Source of the DNA: Ziziphus jujuba
Lineage: Eukaryota; Streptophyta; Magnoliopsida; Rosales; Rhamnaceae
Direction: 5' to 3'
Assembly (NCBI RefSeq): GCF_031755915.1
Contig: NC_083386.1
Location: forward strand, 17,717,001-17,781,000
Length of the DNA stretch: 64,000 nt
The translations under genes were made by a program, and so were the position numbers. This document shows positions 10,447 through 22,712 of the stretch, in pieces (position 1 is the first letter of the stretch; each line of letters starts with the position of its first letter). Under the pieces are notes generated by a model, which was given only the letters and a program-made list of their open reading frames with translations, did not search any database and had not been told where the DNA came from.

Positions 10447-12762
10447 GCTATGTTAGATGATATGTTACCATTAAATATAGGCATCCAATTCCTAGGTTAG
10501 ATGATATGTTAGATGAATTACATGATGCATGCATTTTTACTAAAATTAATCTTAGGAGTGGGTATCATCAAATTAGAATATAAAAAGGTGATGAATGGAA
10601 AACTGCATTTAAAACTAAGTATGGATTGTATGAGTGGTTAGTAATGTCTTTTGTTGTGGTTATGCAACAATTCATTTTAAAATTTGTTGTTGTTTATTTT
10701 TATGATGTTCTTGTATATAGTAAGCATCTAGATGAGCATGTAGAACATCTTAGGCCAGTTTTAAATATTCTTAGGAAGGAAATCTTGTTTGCTAACATGA
10801 AAGAATGTGATTTTGTAAAGATGAGTTGGTTTTCCTAGGATTTTTAATAAGTGCTGTAGGTATAAAAGTTGATCAATCCAAGGTGCAAGCAATCCAAGAG
10901 TGGCTGAAACCTATGTCCATTACCCAAGTGAGGAGCTTTCATGGTTTGGCTAGCATCTACCACCGATTTGTCAAGGCCTTTAGTAGCACCTTTGACGGAA
11001 GTGGTGAAGAAGAATGTTGGCTTTAAATGGGGGGAAGCATAAGATATATACTTTAATTTGTTGAAAGTAAAATTGTCTAATGCACCTTTATTAGTTTTGC
11101 CTAACTTTGATAAAATTTTTGAAATTGAATGCGATGCATCGAATGTAGGTATTGGAGCTGTTTTGATGCAAGAAGGAAGACCCACAGCATAGTTTAGTGA
11201 AAAATTAAATGGAGCTGCACTAAACTACCCGACTTATGACAAAGAAATGTATGCTTTGGTAAGGACTTTGGAAACGTGGCAGCATTACCTCATGCCAAAA
11301 GAATTTGTGATCCATACGGATCATGAATCTTTGAAGCACATTAAAGGCCAAGGGAAGCTTAACCGAGGGCATGTTGAGTGGATTGAATTCTTTGAAACAT
11401 TTCCTTATGTCATTCGCTACGAAAAATGTAAGGAAAATGTGGTTGCCAATGCATTATCCTGAAGGTATGTACTTTTTTCTACCTTAGATGCTAGATTGCT
11501 TGTGTTAGAACAAATAAAAGAACTTTATAAGCATGATAGTGACTTTGGAGAAATATTTAGGACTTGTTCAAAACATGGTTTTAATAAATTTTACATCGTT
11601 GAGGGGTATTTGTTTAGCAAAAACAAACTTTGTGTGCCTAATTCTACTAGGGAGTTACTAGTTCGGGAAGGTCATGGGGGTGGTTTCACGAGTCATTTTG
11701 GTGTTTTAAAGACTTTATCCTTGCTGCAAGAACATTTTTATTGGCTTAACATGAAGGGAGATGTAGAGAGAATATGTGGATGCCGCATGGTCTTTACATA
11801 AAGATGGTTGAAATGTCAAAAAGCCAAATCTAAATTGATGCCGCATGGTCTTTACATGCCATTGCTGATTCCTTCCTTTCCTTGAGTGGATTTGTTTATG
11901 GATTTTTTTCTTAGTTTACCTAGATCAAGAACAGGTAAGGATTCAATTTTTGTTGTTGTGGATAGATTCTCTAAGCTAGCATATTTTATTACATGCAATA
12001 AAATTGATGATGTATCTAATGTTGCTAACTTATTCTTTGAGGAAATTGTTAGGTTGTATGGTATGCTTAGAACAATTACTTCGGATAGGGATACTAAGTT
12101 TCTAAGTTATTTTTGGAAAAATTTGTGAGCTAAGTTAGGAACTAAACTTTTTTCAACTACTTGTCATCCTCAAAATGATGGACAAACCGAAATAGTAAAT
12201 AAGACTTTGTCTACATTGTTACGGGCTTTAATTAGTAGAAACTTAAGAACATAGGAAGAATGTTTGCCACCTATTGAATTTGCTTATAATAGATCCTTGC
12301 ATTCAGCCACTAAATATACACCATTTGAAATTGTTTATGGTTTTAATCTTTTGACTCCATTAGATTTAACACATTTACCTTTAAGTGAATGTGCTAATAT
12401 AGATGGAAAACAAAAGGCTGATTTGATGAAGCAGATTCATGAGAAGACTAAAGCAAACATTGAGAGGACAGAGCAATATGCAAGGAGTGCTAATCAAGGC
12501 CGAAAATAAGTTGTCTTTGAACCTGGAGATTAATCGGGTTTGGTTGTACCCAAGAAAGGAGAGGTTTCCCGAACAAAGGAAGTCGTAGCTTATGCCACGT
12601 GGAGATGGACCTTTTCAAGGTTTGGAGACAATGCTTACAAACTTGATTTACTAAGTGAGTATAATATTAGTGCTACATTTAATGTTGCTAACTTATCTCC
12701 TTTTGTTGCAGGTGATGACTTTGATTTAAGTGCAAATCCTTTTCTAGAGGAGGGGAATGATG
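10447..12762 (+). pseudogene. Ty3/gypsy pol remnant (RT-RNase H-integrase)
   Basis: A broken polyprotein of the lineage that carries E-type LTRs. RT motifs around 10480-10640 read PIPRLDDML and SGYHQI. The stretch that normally holds [12 protein letters not shown] is missing, and the catalytic box is FYDV instead of FDDI, so this RT is dead. RNase H follows ([17 protein letters not shown] near 11320, VANALS instead of VADALS at 11445). The integrase has a damaged zinc region (11640-11830), a core with MDLFMDF and [17 protein letters not shown], and [12 protein letters not shown] (12160-12200). There are stops at 10581, 11192, 11461, 11800, 12127 and 12255 and several frame changes. The frame runs on into an E-type LTR at 12763. 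Confidence 0.85.
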
Positions 12763-13431
12763 AGAATGCGACTGAATCCGCACAACCGACACCCTGTTGG
12801 GCTGTTGACCCGATACGGATGAAGACCGGGCAGATCACTAGGGCTCAAGCTAAGAGATTTAAGGAAAACTTAGCTGCTTTTATCTAGGGAGTAATCCATT
12901 CTAAAAAGGGCTTGTCAATAACCGAAGATACAAGACTCGTTTTAAGCATCCAAGTGGTGAAGGCCGATACAGACCTGAGTAGCTATTTTCGTGCAAATAT
13001 AGACTCCGGGCCGCATGAAATGATTCCAACATTTCATGGATTCAATACATTCCTCTAAGAGGTCATGGAATCAAGTAAAGGTAGCTCCAAAGGCAATCAA
13101 ACAGGTGGTATGCGCATAAGAGGAAGCTTGGCCAATTTTACTGTATTTTGTTACTGGCTGTACTGTATTTTGCTAAGTTGACATTTTTTCTTTATGAGAT
13201 AGAATTCTCTTTGTTCTCTTTGAACACATAAAACACCATTAGAAAGTGAGTGTTTTAGTTTTGACTTATCAATAGGATATCCATCACCTATTGTAGCATC
13301 TTCATTATACCATGGTTTCCAATCATAGGTTGGCTAGGGGTTGAGGTCATTCCATTAAAATCTGAACTTAATTGCGATCTGGATCTAATATAATACGGGT
13401 TCAAGCATGTGTCAACCTAGTTTAGCATCAC
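12763..13431 (+). mobile_element. E-family 3' LTR with internal deletion
   Basis: Pol coding continues directly into TGATGAGAATGCGACTG and the tail TGQITRAQAKRF (12800-12860). Around 13180 the LTR jumps to its 3' part (CTTTGAACACATAAAACACC) and ends CTAGTTTAGCATCA at 13431. The AT-rich centre of the LTR is deleted. Confidence 0.7.
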
Positions 13432-14771
13432 CATATGTTGCCCCTTGATTAGAATATGTTAAACTTGCTTGAATGGCAAAAGAAGTGTAAAGCCAGCACC
13501 AAAATTAGCAATTTTGGCCAACAAAAGGAGTCATGCACACAAGTGGAATTTAAATGTTTTTGCTTCTACCTTGACATGATTCCATGGCCTCTTGGTGATA
13601 TCAATTGAGTTCATAAAGTGTTGAACCTATTCCTTGTTGTCGGGGATCCAAAAATGTACCAAAACAGCTTGTAAAGTCCATTTTCGCCTTCATAACTTGA
13701 ATACACAAGATGGGCTTTGGATCATTGGATAATGTCATGGCCTCTTGAGATTGAATCACTCTTTGGATTAAGCTAACCAGATTTTTTTTGACTTTCCTAG
13801 CTTATGCCTTAGTGATTGGTCCCCTCTTCATTTGTAAAGGATCAGCACCCCAGCTGGTAGTCGATTGTACGGGTATGGATGGATTCTCATAATTCTCCTC
13901 CTCTTGAAAAGGGTTTGCCCTCAAATCAAAGTCATCATCTGCAGCAAATGGAGATAAATCGGCAACATTAAAGGTAGCTCTCACATTATACTCACTTGGT
14001 AAGTCAAGCTTGTAGGCACTTTCATTAACCCTCTCCAATGCTTTAAAAGGTCCATCCCCTCATGGCATAAGCTTTGACTTTCTTAAGAAACCTCTCCTTT
14101 CTTAAGTGCAACTAAACCCAATCTCCTAGGTCAAACACTATCACAACAAATCCTAGAAACACAAGCTTATTTTGACAAAAATCACACTTTTTAATATCAG
14201 CAAACAATCTTTCTTTCCTAAGTACTTTAAAACTAACCTATGATCTAAATTTCTACTATATACAAGAATATCATCAAAATAGACAACCGTAAATTTTCCA
14301 ATGAATGTCGCGTGACATGATTCATTAACCTCATAAAAGTGTTAGGTGCATTAGTTAAACCAAAAGGCATGGCTAACCATTCAGACAATCCATATTTAGT
14401 TTTAAATGCGATTTTCCATTCATCATTCTCTTTCATCATAATTTGATGATACCCACTTCTAAGATCACTTTTAGTAAATATGCAAGCACCGTATAATTCA
14501 TCAAGCATATTATCTAACCTAGAAATTGGATGCCTATATTTAATGGTTATATTATTAGTAGCCCTACAATCAATACATATGCATCATGATCCATCTTTCT
14601 CAGGTACTAATAAAATAGGCACTGCACATGGACTCATGCTTTCATGAATATAACTTTTGTCAAGCAACTCAGTTACTCTGCCTTTGTAGCTCCTTTGTCT
14701 CCTTGGGGTTACTCCTATATGCAGGTCTATTGGAAATTGCAGCTTCAGGCACAAAATTAAGTTGATGTTCA
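13432..14771 (-). pseudogene. Minus-strand gypsy relic: RT fused to pol tail and partial LTR
   Basis: From right to left: RT N-part (14771-14584: RVTELLDKSYIHESMSPCA, PEKDGS), RT palm (14508-14245: [32 protein letters not shown]), then at about 14165-14140 VFLGFVV is joined straight to the integrase C-terminal part (IVFDLGDWV). The tail follows (14038-13802: NESAYKLDLPSEY, MKRGPITKA), then a truncated E/F LTR (about 13840-13432). RNase H and most of integrase are absent. The same junction occurs in the neighbouring minus-strand element near 16590-16610, which suggests an inherited deletion derivative. Confidence 0.75.
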
Positions 14772-15740
14772 TGATACGACTTGCTCCTAAACCCATATTA
14801 TATTAACCTGGATCTAATTATGTTCAAGTTCTAATGGTCACCTTGACCCCTAACCAACCTGTAATTAGAAACCTTGGTATATAATGAAGACGCCACAATA
14901 GGTGATGGAAGTCCTATTGCTAAGTCAAACTAAAACACTCATTCACTAATGGTGTTTTAGGTGTTCAAAAGAACAAAGATAATTCAATCTCATAAATAAT
15001 TTTCTGTATAAAATTCAAGCTTAATTCTTATTGAAAAATAAGTCTTTAAATAGGCTACAAAGTCACGAAATAAACCCTAATCTAATTTGGATTAATTAAT
15101 TCCTTTATTTTGAATTAGGAATTAAATAATTTACAATGAAAATAATAAAATAATAATTTCCTAAACTTATTTCTCCAGAAAATAAATAAATAAAAACCAA
15201 AAAGTAATGGTAATTTGCTAAAACAAAAAGTATAATCAAATTAGGAAACAAAAATACTAGCTCTTTGACAAATTGACTTTGACCAATTTTATATGCTTTG
15301 TACGATGCCAAATAAGCTTATTATGGAGTCCCACACGTTTCCTTTGCTTGAAGGAAAGAGAAAAGGCCAAATTTACTAACTGTCCATACAACCCCTTTTG
15401 GGACGACTTTGAAGCTGATTTGATTTGATTCCATGTCCTCTTAGACATATGTATTGAATCCATGAAACATTGGAACCATTTCATGCTCCCAGCCTCCATA
15501 ATTGCACCAAAACCGCTACTCGAGTCCATACCGGCTTCCACCACTTGTATGGTCAAGATAGGTCTTGGATCATCGGGAATGGACACGCCCTCTTGAGAAT
15601 GGATTATGCCATAAATAAATTCGGCAAGGTGATCCCTAAACCTTTTAGCTTGAGCTCTAGTGATTGGTTCGGTCTTCATCTGAATCGGCCCAGCACCCCA
15701 GCAGGTTGTCGGTTGTGCGAGCTCGGGCGGAATCACATTA
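14772..15740 (-). mobile_element. E-family 3' LTR of minus-strand element M1
   Basis: Minus-strand start TAATGTGATTCCGCCC (15740; TG mutated to TA), end ...GTATCA at 14772. The pol frame 16024-15257 crosses from integrase C-terminus into the LTR without a stop and continues about 480 bp inside it. This is the longest undamaged example of the LTR-encoded tail (EPITRAQAKRFRDHL, PRPILTIQVVEAGMDSS). Confidence 0.8.
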
Positions 15741-15977
15741 TTCTCCTCCTCTTGAAAAGGATTTATCCTCAAATCTAGTTCATCCCCTGCAATGAAAGGA
15801 AACAAATCAACATCTTTGAATGTAGCACTCATATTATACTCACCCGGTAAATCAAGCCTGTAGGCGTTTTCATTGATCCTTTCCAAAACTTGAAAAGATT
15901 CATCTCCTCGCGGCATGAGCTTGGACTTTCTTTGTTCGGGAAACCTCTCCTTCCTTGGTTGAAACCAAAACCAATCT
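15741..15977 (-). pseudogene. M1 integrase C-terminal coding fragment
   Basis: The minus frame reads DWFWFQPRKERFPEQRKSK, then VLERINENAYRLDLPGEY, the usual C-terminal part of this gypsy integrase. It is cut at 15977 by the D solo LTR. Upstream pol resumes at 16572 with FDLGD, so the original reading FDLGD-WFWFQ is visible once the insertion is ignored. Confidence 0.8.
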
Positions 15978-16571
15978 TGATGAGGACATGACCAAGAGCC
16001 CTTCAAGATGGAGCCCAGATCCACTTCAAATGTCTACAGGACCCATAACCCGAGCACGAGCAAAGAGATTGAAAAAGGCACTAAATGGTTTAATCCAAGA
16101 GGTGTTTTCAACCCAAGGAAGCAAGTTCATTAGTGAAGATGAACTAAAATTGGTCCATATGATTAGGATGGTGGATGCCAACGTGAAAGAGAGTTTAACG
16201 CATGGACTTCTACAACATGGTGATGTGGCATCATATGGTGACATGGCATTCAACTAAGCTTAATTTTTATTTATATTTTGATTGGATTTTGGCATGTTGC
16301 CTATTTACTTTCCTAATTTAGTTTTTATTAGGTTTTTAAATTACTTTCCTAATTTTATTAGGGTTGAATTGGTCAAAGAATTAAGGGCCATTCAAATTAG
16401 GAAACTAGGAGCTAAATTAGGTTTCCTAAATCTAACCACATTAGGTTTCCTAAACCTAACTAAATTGTGTTTCCTAAACTGGTCGAGGTATTCCATTAAT
16501 AACTTGTAATTAGACGGTCTAATTCAATCTTTGTTACGGGTTTAGAGGCAGGTCGCTCTAGGTCCGTATCA
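15978..16571 (+). mobile_element. D-family solo LTR #3, perfect target duplication
   Basis: Starts TGATGAGGACATGACC and ends GGTCCGTATCA. It is flanked by aatct on both sides (15973-15977 and 16572-16576). It sits inside the pol gene of M1 in the opposite orientation. The first 280 bp (15978-16257) are an intact tail frame: MSTGPITRARAKRLKKALN, then DELKLVHMIRMVDA. At about 16480 an internal deletion joins the 24-bp repeat zone to the 3' end, so the copy is only 594 bp. Confidence 0.92.
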
Positions 16572-19516
16572 AATCTCCTAGGTCAAACACTATCACAACA
16601 AATACTAGAAATACACGGTCATCATAATATTAACAAATAATCTCTCCCAAATTTTCAAATTTCCACTAAGTTAGGCTTTCAATAATGCAGATAAAGTTCT
16701 ATGCAACAAAAACATCTTTAAATAAGTATCTTTAAAATTCATGGCCAGTAATGATTTCTTATTCATAATTACTTTATTAACAACACCAAAGTTAAGATAA
16801 AAATTTTTATTTTTCTTCTCTTTCCTTTCTTTTTCTTTCCCACTCATGGTTTGCATTTGTTTTGTCTCATACTCAGTTTTGTCTCTCACTTTCTCTCTCT
16901 CGGGTTTGTTAAAATTTTTCCACTTAACCTGGCTTTTAGAGGACTTACTTTGGATAGGAATCTCACCTTTCTCCTTTTGGATGGATGGTGGAACCGTTGG
17001 TGCCATACTAGCCTTCTCTTTGGGCCTCTCGGCTTCCCTCCTTTATTGCATTTGAAGTTGATCGCTAAATACTTCCTTTGGAGTTAATGGCTCTGGCTTA
17101 AACTTTTCTCTTTAAATTTATATACAATGCTATTCTCTCTACCATAATGGATAGCATCTCTATCAAATTTCCATGGCCTACCCAACAAAATATGACCCAC
17201 ATGCATAGGAACAACATCACACAATACAACATCCACATATATATCAATGCTGAATTTTACTTTAGCTTGTTTATTTACTTTTATCTCACCACTATCTTTA
17301 AGCCATTGTAATCTATATGGTTGGGGATGTTTAATGGTTGTTAATCCTAGTTTATCAACAACCACATTACTAATTACATTACCACAACTTCCACTATCAA
17401 TTGTCATACTACAAATCTTACCTTGAATTTCACATCGAGTGTGGAAGATGGTCTCTCATTGAATTTCATCCTCATCTTTGTATGCAGCCAGCACTCTCCT
17501 TGAAACCAAGCTCAATTCAGAATTTGAAACCTTTAGGGTTTCGGCTTCATCTTCAATTCCTTCCTTTCCATGCACGATCTCAATTTCAGCTTCATCACTA
17601 TCGGACTCCAACTCACCATTGTCCTTCAATACCATGATTCTTCTGTTTTGTCATTGGGTGTTAATATCTCCTCGACCCTGGCACTAAAAACAAATCATTT
17701 CTCTTAATTTTGAAGGTTTAGGATCAGATTTTAGCTCACTTTTATGAGCTTGGACAAATTCGGCTTTGGACCCCCTTTTTGACCGATTGGAGCTTTCTTC
17801 ACCTAGTTTTGGTTTTGGCTTTGACTCATAAATGGGATTGCTCCTCCAAGCACTTGGATTTGACCTCCCGTTATTTGTAACTCCTCCAAACCATGAGCTT
17901 ACACCCCTCCTCTTGAATTGATGCTCTAATTTAATAGCCACATGCAACAACTCCTCCAATTCCACATATTGTTGCAATTCTAGTTAATTGGCTATCTCAC
18001 GATTCAAACCACCAAGGAATCTTGCCATAGTTGCTTCTCTATCCTCATTCATGCTTAACCTCATCATAAGCATCTTCATCTCCTTGTAATAATCCTCCAC
18101 GGACCTACTTTCTTGACATAAAGATTGAAGCATTTGATGTAGCAACGTATGATAGTGTGATGGTATGAATCGCTTCCTCATGGCTCCTTTCAATTGTCGT
18201 CATGGATTGATCAAGTCATCACCAACTCTCATTTGGGTGTTTTGTTCATTGGTCCACCATTGGAGTGCATAATGACCAAACTCTATTGCTGCCAATTTCA
18301 CCTTCTTAGACTCCGAATAGTTATGACAATCAAAGATCATCTCCATTCTCTCTTTCCCATTTCAAATATGCTTCTGGATCACTTTTACCCATGAATGGTG
18401 GGATGTTTACCTTGATGTTGCCAAGATCATCATCTACATGATGTTGACTATTTAAAAGCACATAAGTCGTGAATAAAGGGAGATTACAATTTTGAATCAA
18501 AGTGAGAGTGATTCTCTTGGTTCTCTAAGAACTATATCGAACTTTTTCAAGCTTTGTTTGTGGAGTTCAAATTTGACTTATCAATAGGCTATTTCGCACC
18601 CTATTGTGGCGTTTTCACCATACCAAGGTTCTTACCTTAAATATAGGTAACAAGTTGAGGTCTTCCATTGATAACTTGTAATTAGACGATCTAATTCAAT
18701 CTTTGTTACGGGTTTAGAGGCAGGCAGCACCATTGTTGCCTCTCTTTCTTCATTCATGCTCAATCTCATCATGAGCATCTCCATCTCCTTGTATCATGGA
18801 CCTACTACCTTGTGATAATGATTGGAGTTTTTGATTTAGCAACCTATGGTAATGGGTCAGTACAAATGGCTTCCTCATGGCTCCTTTCATTTGTCACCAA
18901 GTAGTAATCAATTCATCACCTACTCTTCTTCGGGTATTTTGTTCATTTGTGCACTATTGGAGAGCATAATGTCCAAATTCCATTGGTGCCATTTCTACCT
19001 TCTTAGTCTCCGAATAGTTGTGACAATCGAAGATCATCTCCATACACTCCTCCCACTCTAAGTAAGCTGGATCACTGCTTCCCATGAAAGGTGGTACATT
19101 GACCTTAATATTTCCAAGATCATCATCCTTTTCCCTTGCTAGTCTCCCACGGTTTTACCTTTCTTGGTAAGCAAAAATTTCATCAAAACCCTCGTCATGG
19201 TCATTTCCAGACTTACCTTCCTCAAATTCCTCTCTAGATTTGGCCCTCCTTGTGATGTTTCCAACCTGTCCATCCTTTTATCTAGGTGATCATAGAGAAC
19301 ATTCATCTGCTGTAATTGCTCCAAGATGGGCTTCATGTTCGTGTGCTCATCTCCACTCCCCGAAGCTCGGGAATCACCTATGAATCCTATGGACAGAACT
19401 TCATTAATTCTCAATGAGCCATCTCCTATTCCTCTTCTTATTCTTGAATCTACCATGTTAGTATGAATAACACAAAAATAAAATAGAACCTCACCAAAAT
19501 CACTCCCTTGTTTCAC
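16572..19516 (-). pseudogene. Gypsy element M1: gag-protease-linker, broken
   Basis: Read from right to left. Gag N-terminus is near 19457 (MADSRIRRG). The capsid-like part (DDDLGNIKVN, MEFGHYALQ, TNEQNTRRRVGD) occurs twice, at about 19140-18730 and 18440-17984, with a D-LTR fragment between them. Next come QQYVELEELLHVAIKLEHQF (17977) and a degraded zinc knuckle near 17690 (CQGRGDINTQ, His lost, stops present). The aspartic protease follows at 17407-17084 (TIDSGSCGNV and GHILLGRPW). A Lys/Glu-rich linker covers 17006-16671. RT and RNase H are deleted. Stops and frame changes make it non-functional. Confidence 0.82.
18447..18727 (+). mobile_element. D-family LTR fragment between two gag copies
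   Basis: Matches the 3' part of D LTRs from TATTTAAAAGCACATAAGTC to GGGTTTAGAGGCAGG, missing both ends. It separates the two partial gag copies of M1, so the junction probably arose by recombination between elements rather than by simple insertion. Confidence 0.7.
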
Positions 19517-20495
19517 TCAAACAAGGTCTCAACGCTCGTGTTTGCACACTAGTTTTGACTTTTGACCCTCTTTTAAGCTCATACACTCTTGCCTTTTTCT
19601 AATTAAAACATCCACTAAACAGCAATTAGATCACAAGTGTACCTTAATTTAAACTTATCAATAAAATAGGAACTAAAACAAATACCAGGTGGAATGAAAA
19701 TACCTATTCTCAGCTTTTCTAAGCAAAAATAAGATAAATCAATAAGCAAATTTTGGAATGAAATAAAAGCTATTCGGAATATGAACGAACCAATAATCCA
19801 AGTATAAAATATAGAGAAAGAAATTCAAACATGAATAAGAATCAAATTGAATAAAAATATAAGATAGTTGTTGGTTGTTGTTCTATGTAATTCAAGTTTT
19901 TGTATCAAATCATTTAACTAATTTTAATCCAAATGATCTTAGCACTCAAAAATATAAATTTCAAGCTATATAAAATTCCAGCAACTCCAAAATATCACAA
20001 ACCAAATTTCCAGCTCACACTCCAAACTTCAACCAAAACCGACCTTCTAATTTTTTTTTTTATTCATCTTTTTCTTCTTCATTTTTTTTTTTTTTTTTTT
20101 ATACTCACAGATAGGAACTTAACTACAGTAGCAAGAATTAATAACAAAATTACAAATCCAACACCAAGATGCCATCAAACTCATAACCACCAACAACAAA
20201 ATACAAATTTTGTAATTTCTTTTTGTAAATTTATATATGTTGTCGCAATTCATCTTTTTTCTTTTTTTGAATGATGTATGAACACAAATATATAAGATCA
20301 AAACAGCATAGAAAGATGAACAATAAACTAAATTGCTAAGAACAAAGATGAAAGACAACCAACAAATTAGGAAACAAAAAATACGGTAAAACAAAGAACC
20401 TAATTTCGGCTATGAATGAATTTGTTTTATCAAATGTACAAAACCTGTATGATAATAGAAGCAACCTTAAACTAATGCTAAAATTGCAGACTAAC

Positions 20496-21523
20496 TGATG
20501 AAAATCCCCTCGAGCCCACACAACCGACAACACGCTGAGGTGCTGACCCGATATGGATGAAGACGGGGCCAATCACTAGGTCTCAAACTAAGATATTTAA
20601 GGACAACTTAAATTCTTTTATACAGAGAGTAATTAATTCTCAAAAGGGCTTGACAAAACCTGAAGATACAAGACCCATTTTAAGCATCCAAGTGGTGGAG
20701 ACCTATACGTCAAGTAGCTGTTTCGTGCAAATTTGGACTCTGGGCAGCAAGGAATGATTCCAACACCTAAAAGGACTTGTACGGAAAACATCTCAATTTG
20801 ACTGAAAACATGCTGTTTAGCCGCTTCTTCTCCAATCAAGGGGCAACGTGTGGGAATCATTATTAATCATATTTGGCATCTTACATGGCATATGGAAGCA
20901 GATTTGAAGCCCAAACAAGCTGAAGATTGGTCAAAGATACCTTAGTATTCAAACCAGTCAACTAGTTTCCTAATTTGATTTTGACTTTTTGTTTTAGGAA
21001 ATTAGTCTTTTATTTGGTTTCTATTTATTTATTTGCTGGAAAAATCAACTTTCAAAAGTTATTATGTTATTATTTTCATTATAAATTAATTAATTTCTAA
21101 TCCAAAAATAAAAGAATTAATTAATCCAAATTAGATTAGGAAAGGGGTGAATTTCGACCAAGCTAGGTTTCCTATTGTTTGGTGGCTGGTTTTACTTAGT
21201 TAATTAGGGTTTTATTTTGTAACTTTTTAGCCTATTTAAGGGCTCATTTTATCAATAATAATCAGTACATTATTAATACAGAAAATTATTTGTAAAATAG
21301 AATTATCTTTGTCCCTTTTGAACACCTAAAATACCATTAGAGAGTAAGTGTTTTAGTTTGATTTATCAATAGGATATCCATCATCTATTGTGGCATCTTC
21401 ATTATACCAAAGTTTCTAATCACAGGTTGGTTAGGGGTTGAGGTGACCATTAGAACTTAAACATAACTAGATCCCGGACAATATAATATGGGTTTAGGCG
21501 CAGGTTGTCCTAGGTTCGTATTA
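20496..21523 (+). mobile_element. E-family solo LTR #2 with pol tail
   Basis: Begins TGATGAAAATCCCC and ends GGTTCGTATTA (CA mutated to TA). Flanks are ctaac (20491-20495) and ctaat (21524-21528), a one-mismatch duplication. Removing it restores the M1 leader seen in the homologue near 35930-35945. The tail frame includes MKTGPITRSQTKIFKDNLN (20557) and DTRPILSIQVVE. Confidence 0.88.
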
Positions 21524-21575
21524 CTAATACAAAATGAAATAAAACAAATAAGATATATCAAACCTGAGCAAAATC

Positions 21576-21592
21576 TTGGCTCTGCTACGAAA
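21576..21592 (-). other. Degenerate primer-binding site of M1
   Basis: Immediately inside the 5' LTR, the minus strand reads TTCGTAGCAGAGCCAA. This resembles TTGGTATCAGAGCCAA, the usual plant retrotransposon site complementary to initiator tRNA-Met, with a few changes. Confidence 0.6.
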
Positions 21593-22712
21593 TGAGATAA
21601 ACCTAGGTTGACTCGCACCTAACCCATATTATATTAGCCCAGATCTCAATTAAGTTCAAGTTCTTATGAAAACCTTAACCCCTAACCAACCTGTGATTCG
21701 AAACTTTGGTATAATGAAGATACCACAATAGGTTATGGAAGGCCTATTGATAAGTCAAAACTAAAATACTCACTCTCTAATGATGTTTTAGGTGTTCAAA
21801 GAAAGCAAAAAGAATTCTATCTCACAATTAATTTTCTGAATATTATTCAAGGTGCGTTATTCCTAAAACATAAGTCCAAAATAGGCTAGAGTCACAAAAG
21901 AATAAATCCTAAAAGCCTAGGACAAAACCGGCCAACCATGTTAGATTCCTAATGTGGCGGAATTTTCTGTCTCTTTTCCTAATCTAATTTTGATTAATTA
22001 ATTGCTTTATTTTGGAATTAGGAATTAATTAATTTACAATGAAAATAATAAAATAATAACTTTCCTAAGTTGATTTTTCCAACAAATAAATAAATAGAAA
22101 CCAAATAAAAGACTAATTTTGTTAAACAAAAAGTCAAAATCAAATTAGGAAACAAATTGACTATCTTTCTAACTAAGCTAGCTTTGACCAATTTAAGCTC
22201 TAAATCATCTTCCATATGCCTTGTAGGATTCGATATAGGATGATCATTGAGTCCAACATGTTTCCCTTGATTGGAACAAAGAGAAAAGGCCAACTCAATA
22301 AAATACAGTAAAGTCAACAACAAAAATCCAACAAAACCGGTCACTTTTCCTCTTATGCGCACAAGCCCTTTTTGGTTGCTTTTGATTCTTCCTTGGCTTG
22401 ATTCCATGACCTCTTATTGATATTCATTGAGTCCAAGTGTTGGAACCATTTCGTACTGCCCGGAGCTCGTATTTGAGCGAAAACAACAACCCAAGTCTGT
22501 ATCGGCCTCCACCACTCAGATGTTTAAAACAGGTTTTGTATCTTTTGGAATTGACAAGTCCTTTTGAGAATTGATTACTTCCTATATAAAGACAACCAGG
22601 TTTGTCCTTGAATCTCTTGGCTTGAGCTTTAATGATTGGCCCGGTCTTCATACGTATCTTGTCAGCACCCTAGCAGGTTATCGATTATGCGGGTTCAAGC
22701 GAATTCTGATCA
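21593..22712 (-). mobile_element. E-family 5' LTR of M1
   Basis: Minus-strand start TGATCAGAATTCGC (22712) and end TTTATCTCA (21593, TATCA diverged). It carries the tail KTGPIIKAQAKRFKD (22650-22600). No pol lies upstream of a 5' LTR, so this shows that the tail is part of the LTR. The right flank is copia sequence and the left flank of the 3' LTR is gypsy sequence, so M1 is not a clean single insertion. Confidence 0.75.

Larger units (their letters stand above)
19517..21592 (-). mobile_element. M1 5' untranslated leader, interrupted
   Basis: The stretch 19517-20490 and 21529-21592 matches the leader of the second minus-strand element at 34990-36005, for example AACCTAATGCTAAAATTG. It is AT-rich with poly-T tracts near 20050 and 20085 and codes for nothing. 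It is split by the E solo LTR at 20496-21523. Confidence 0.7.
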
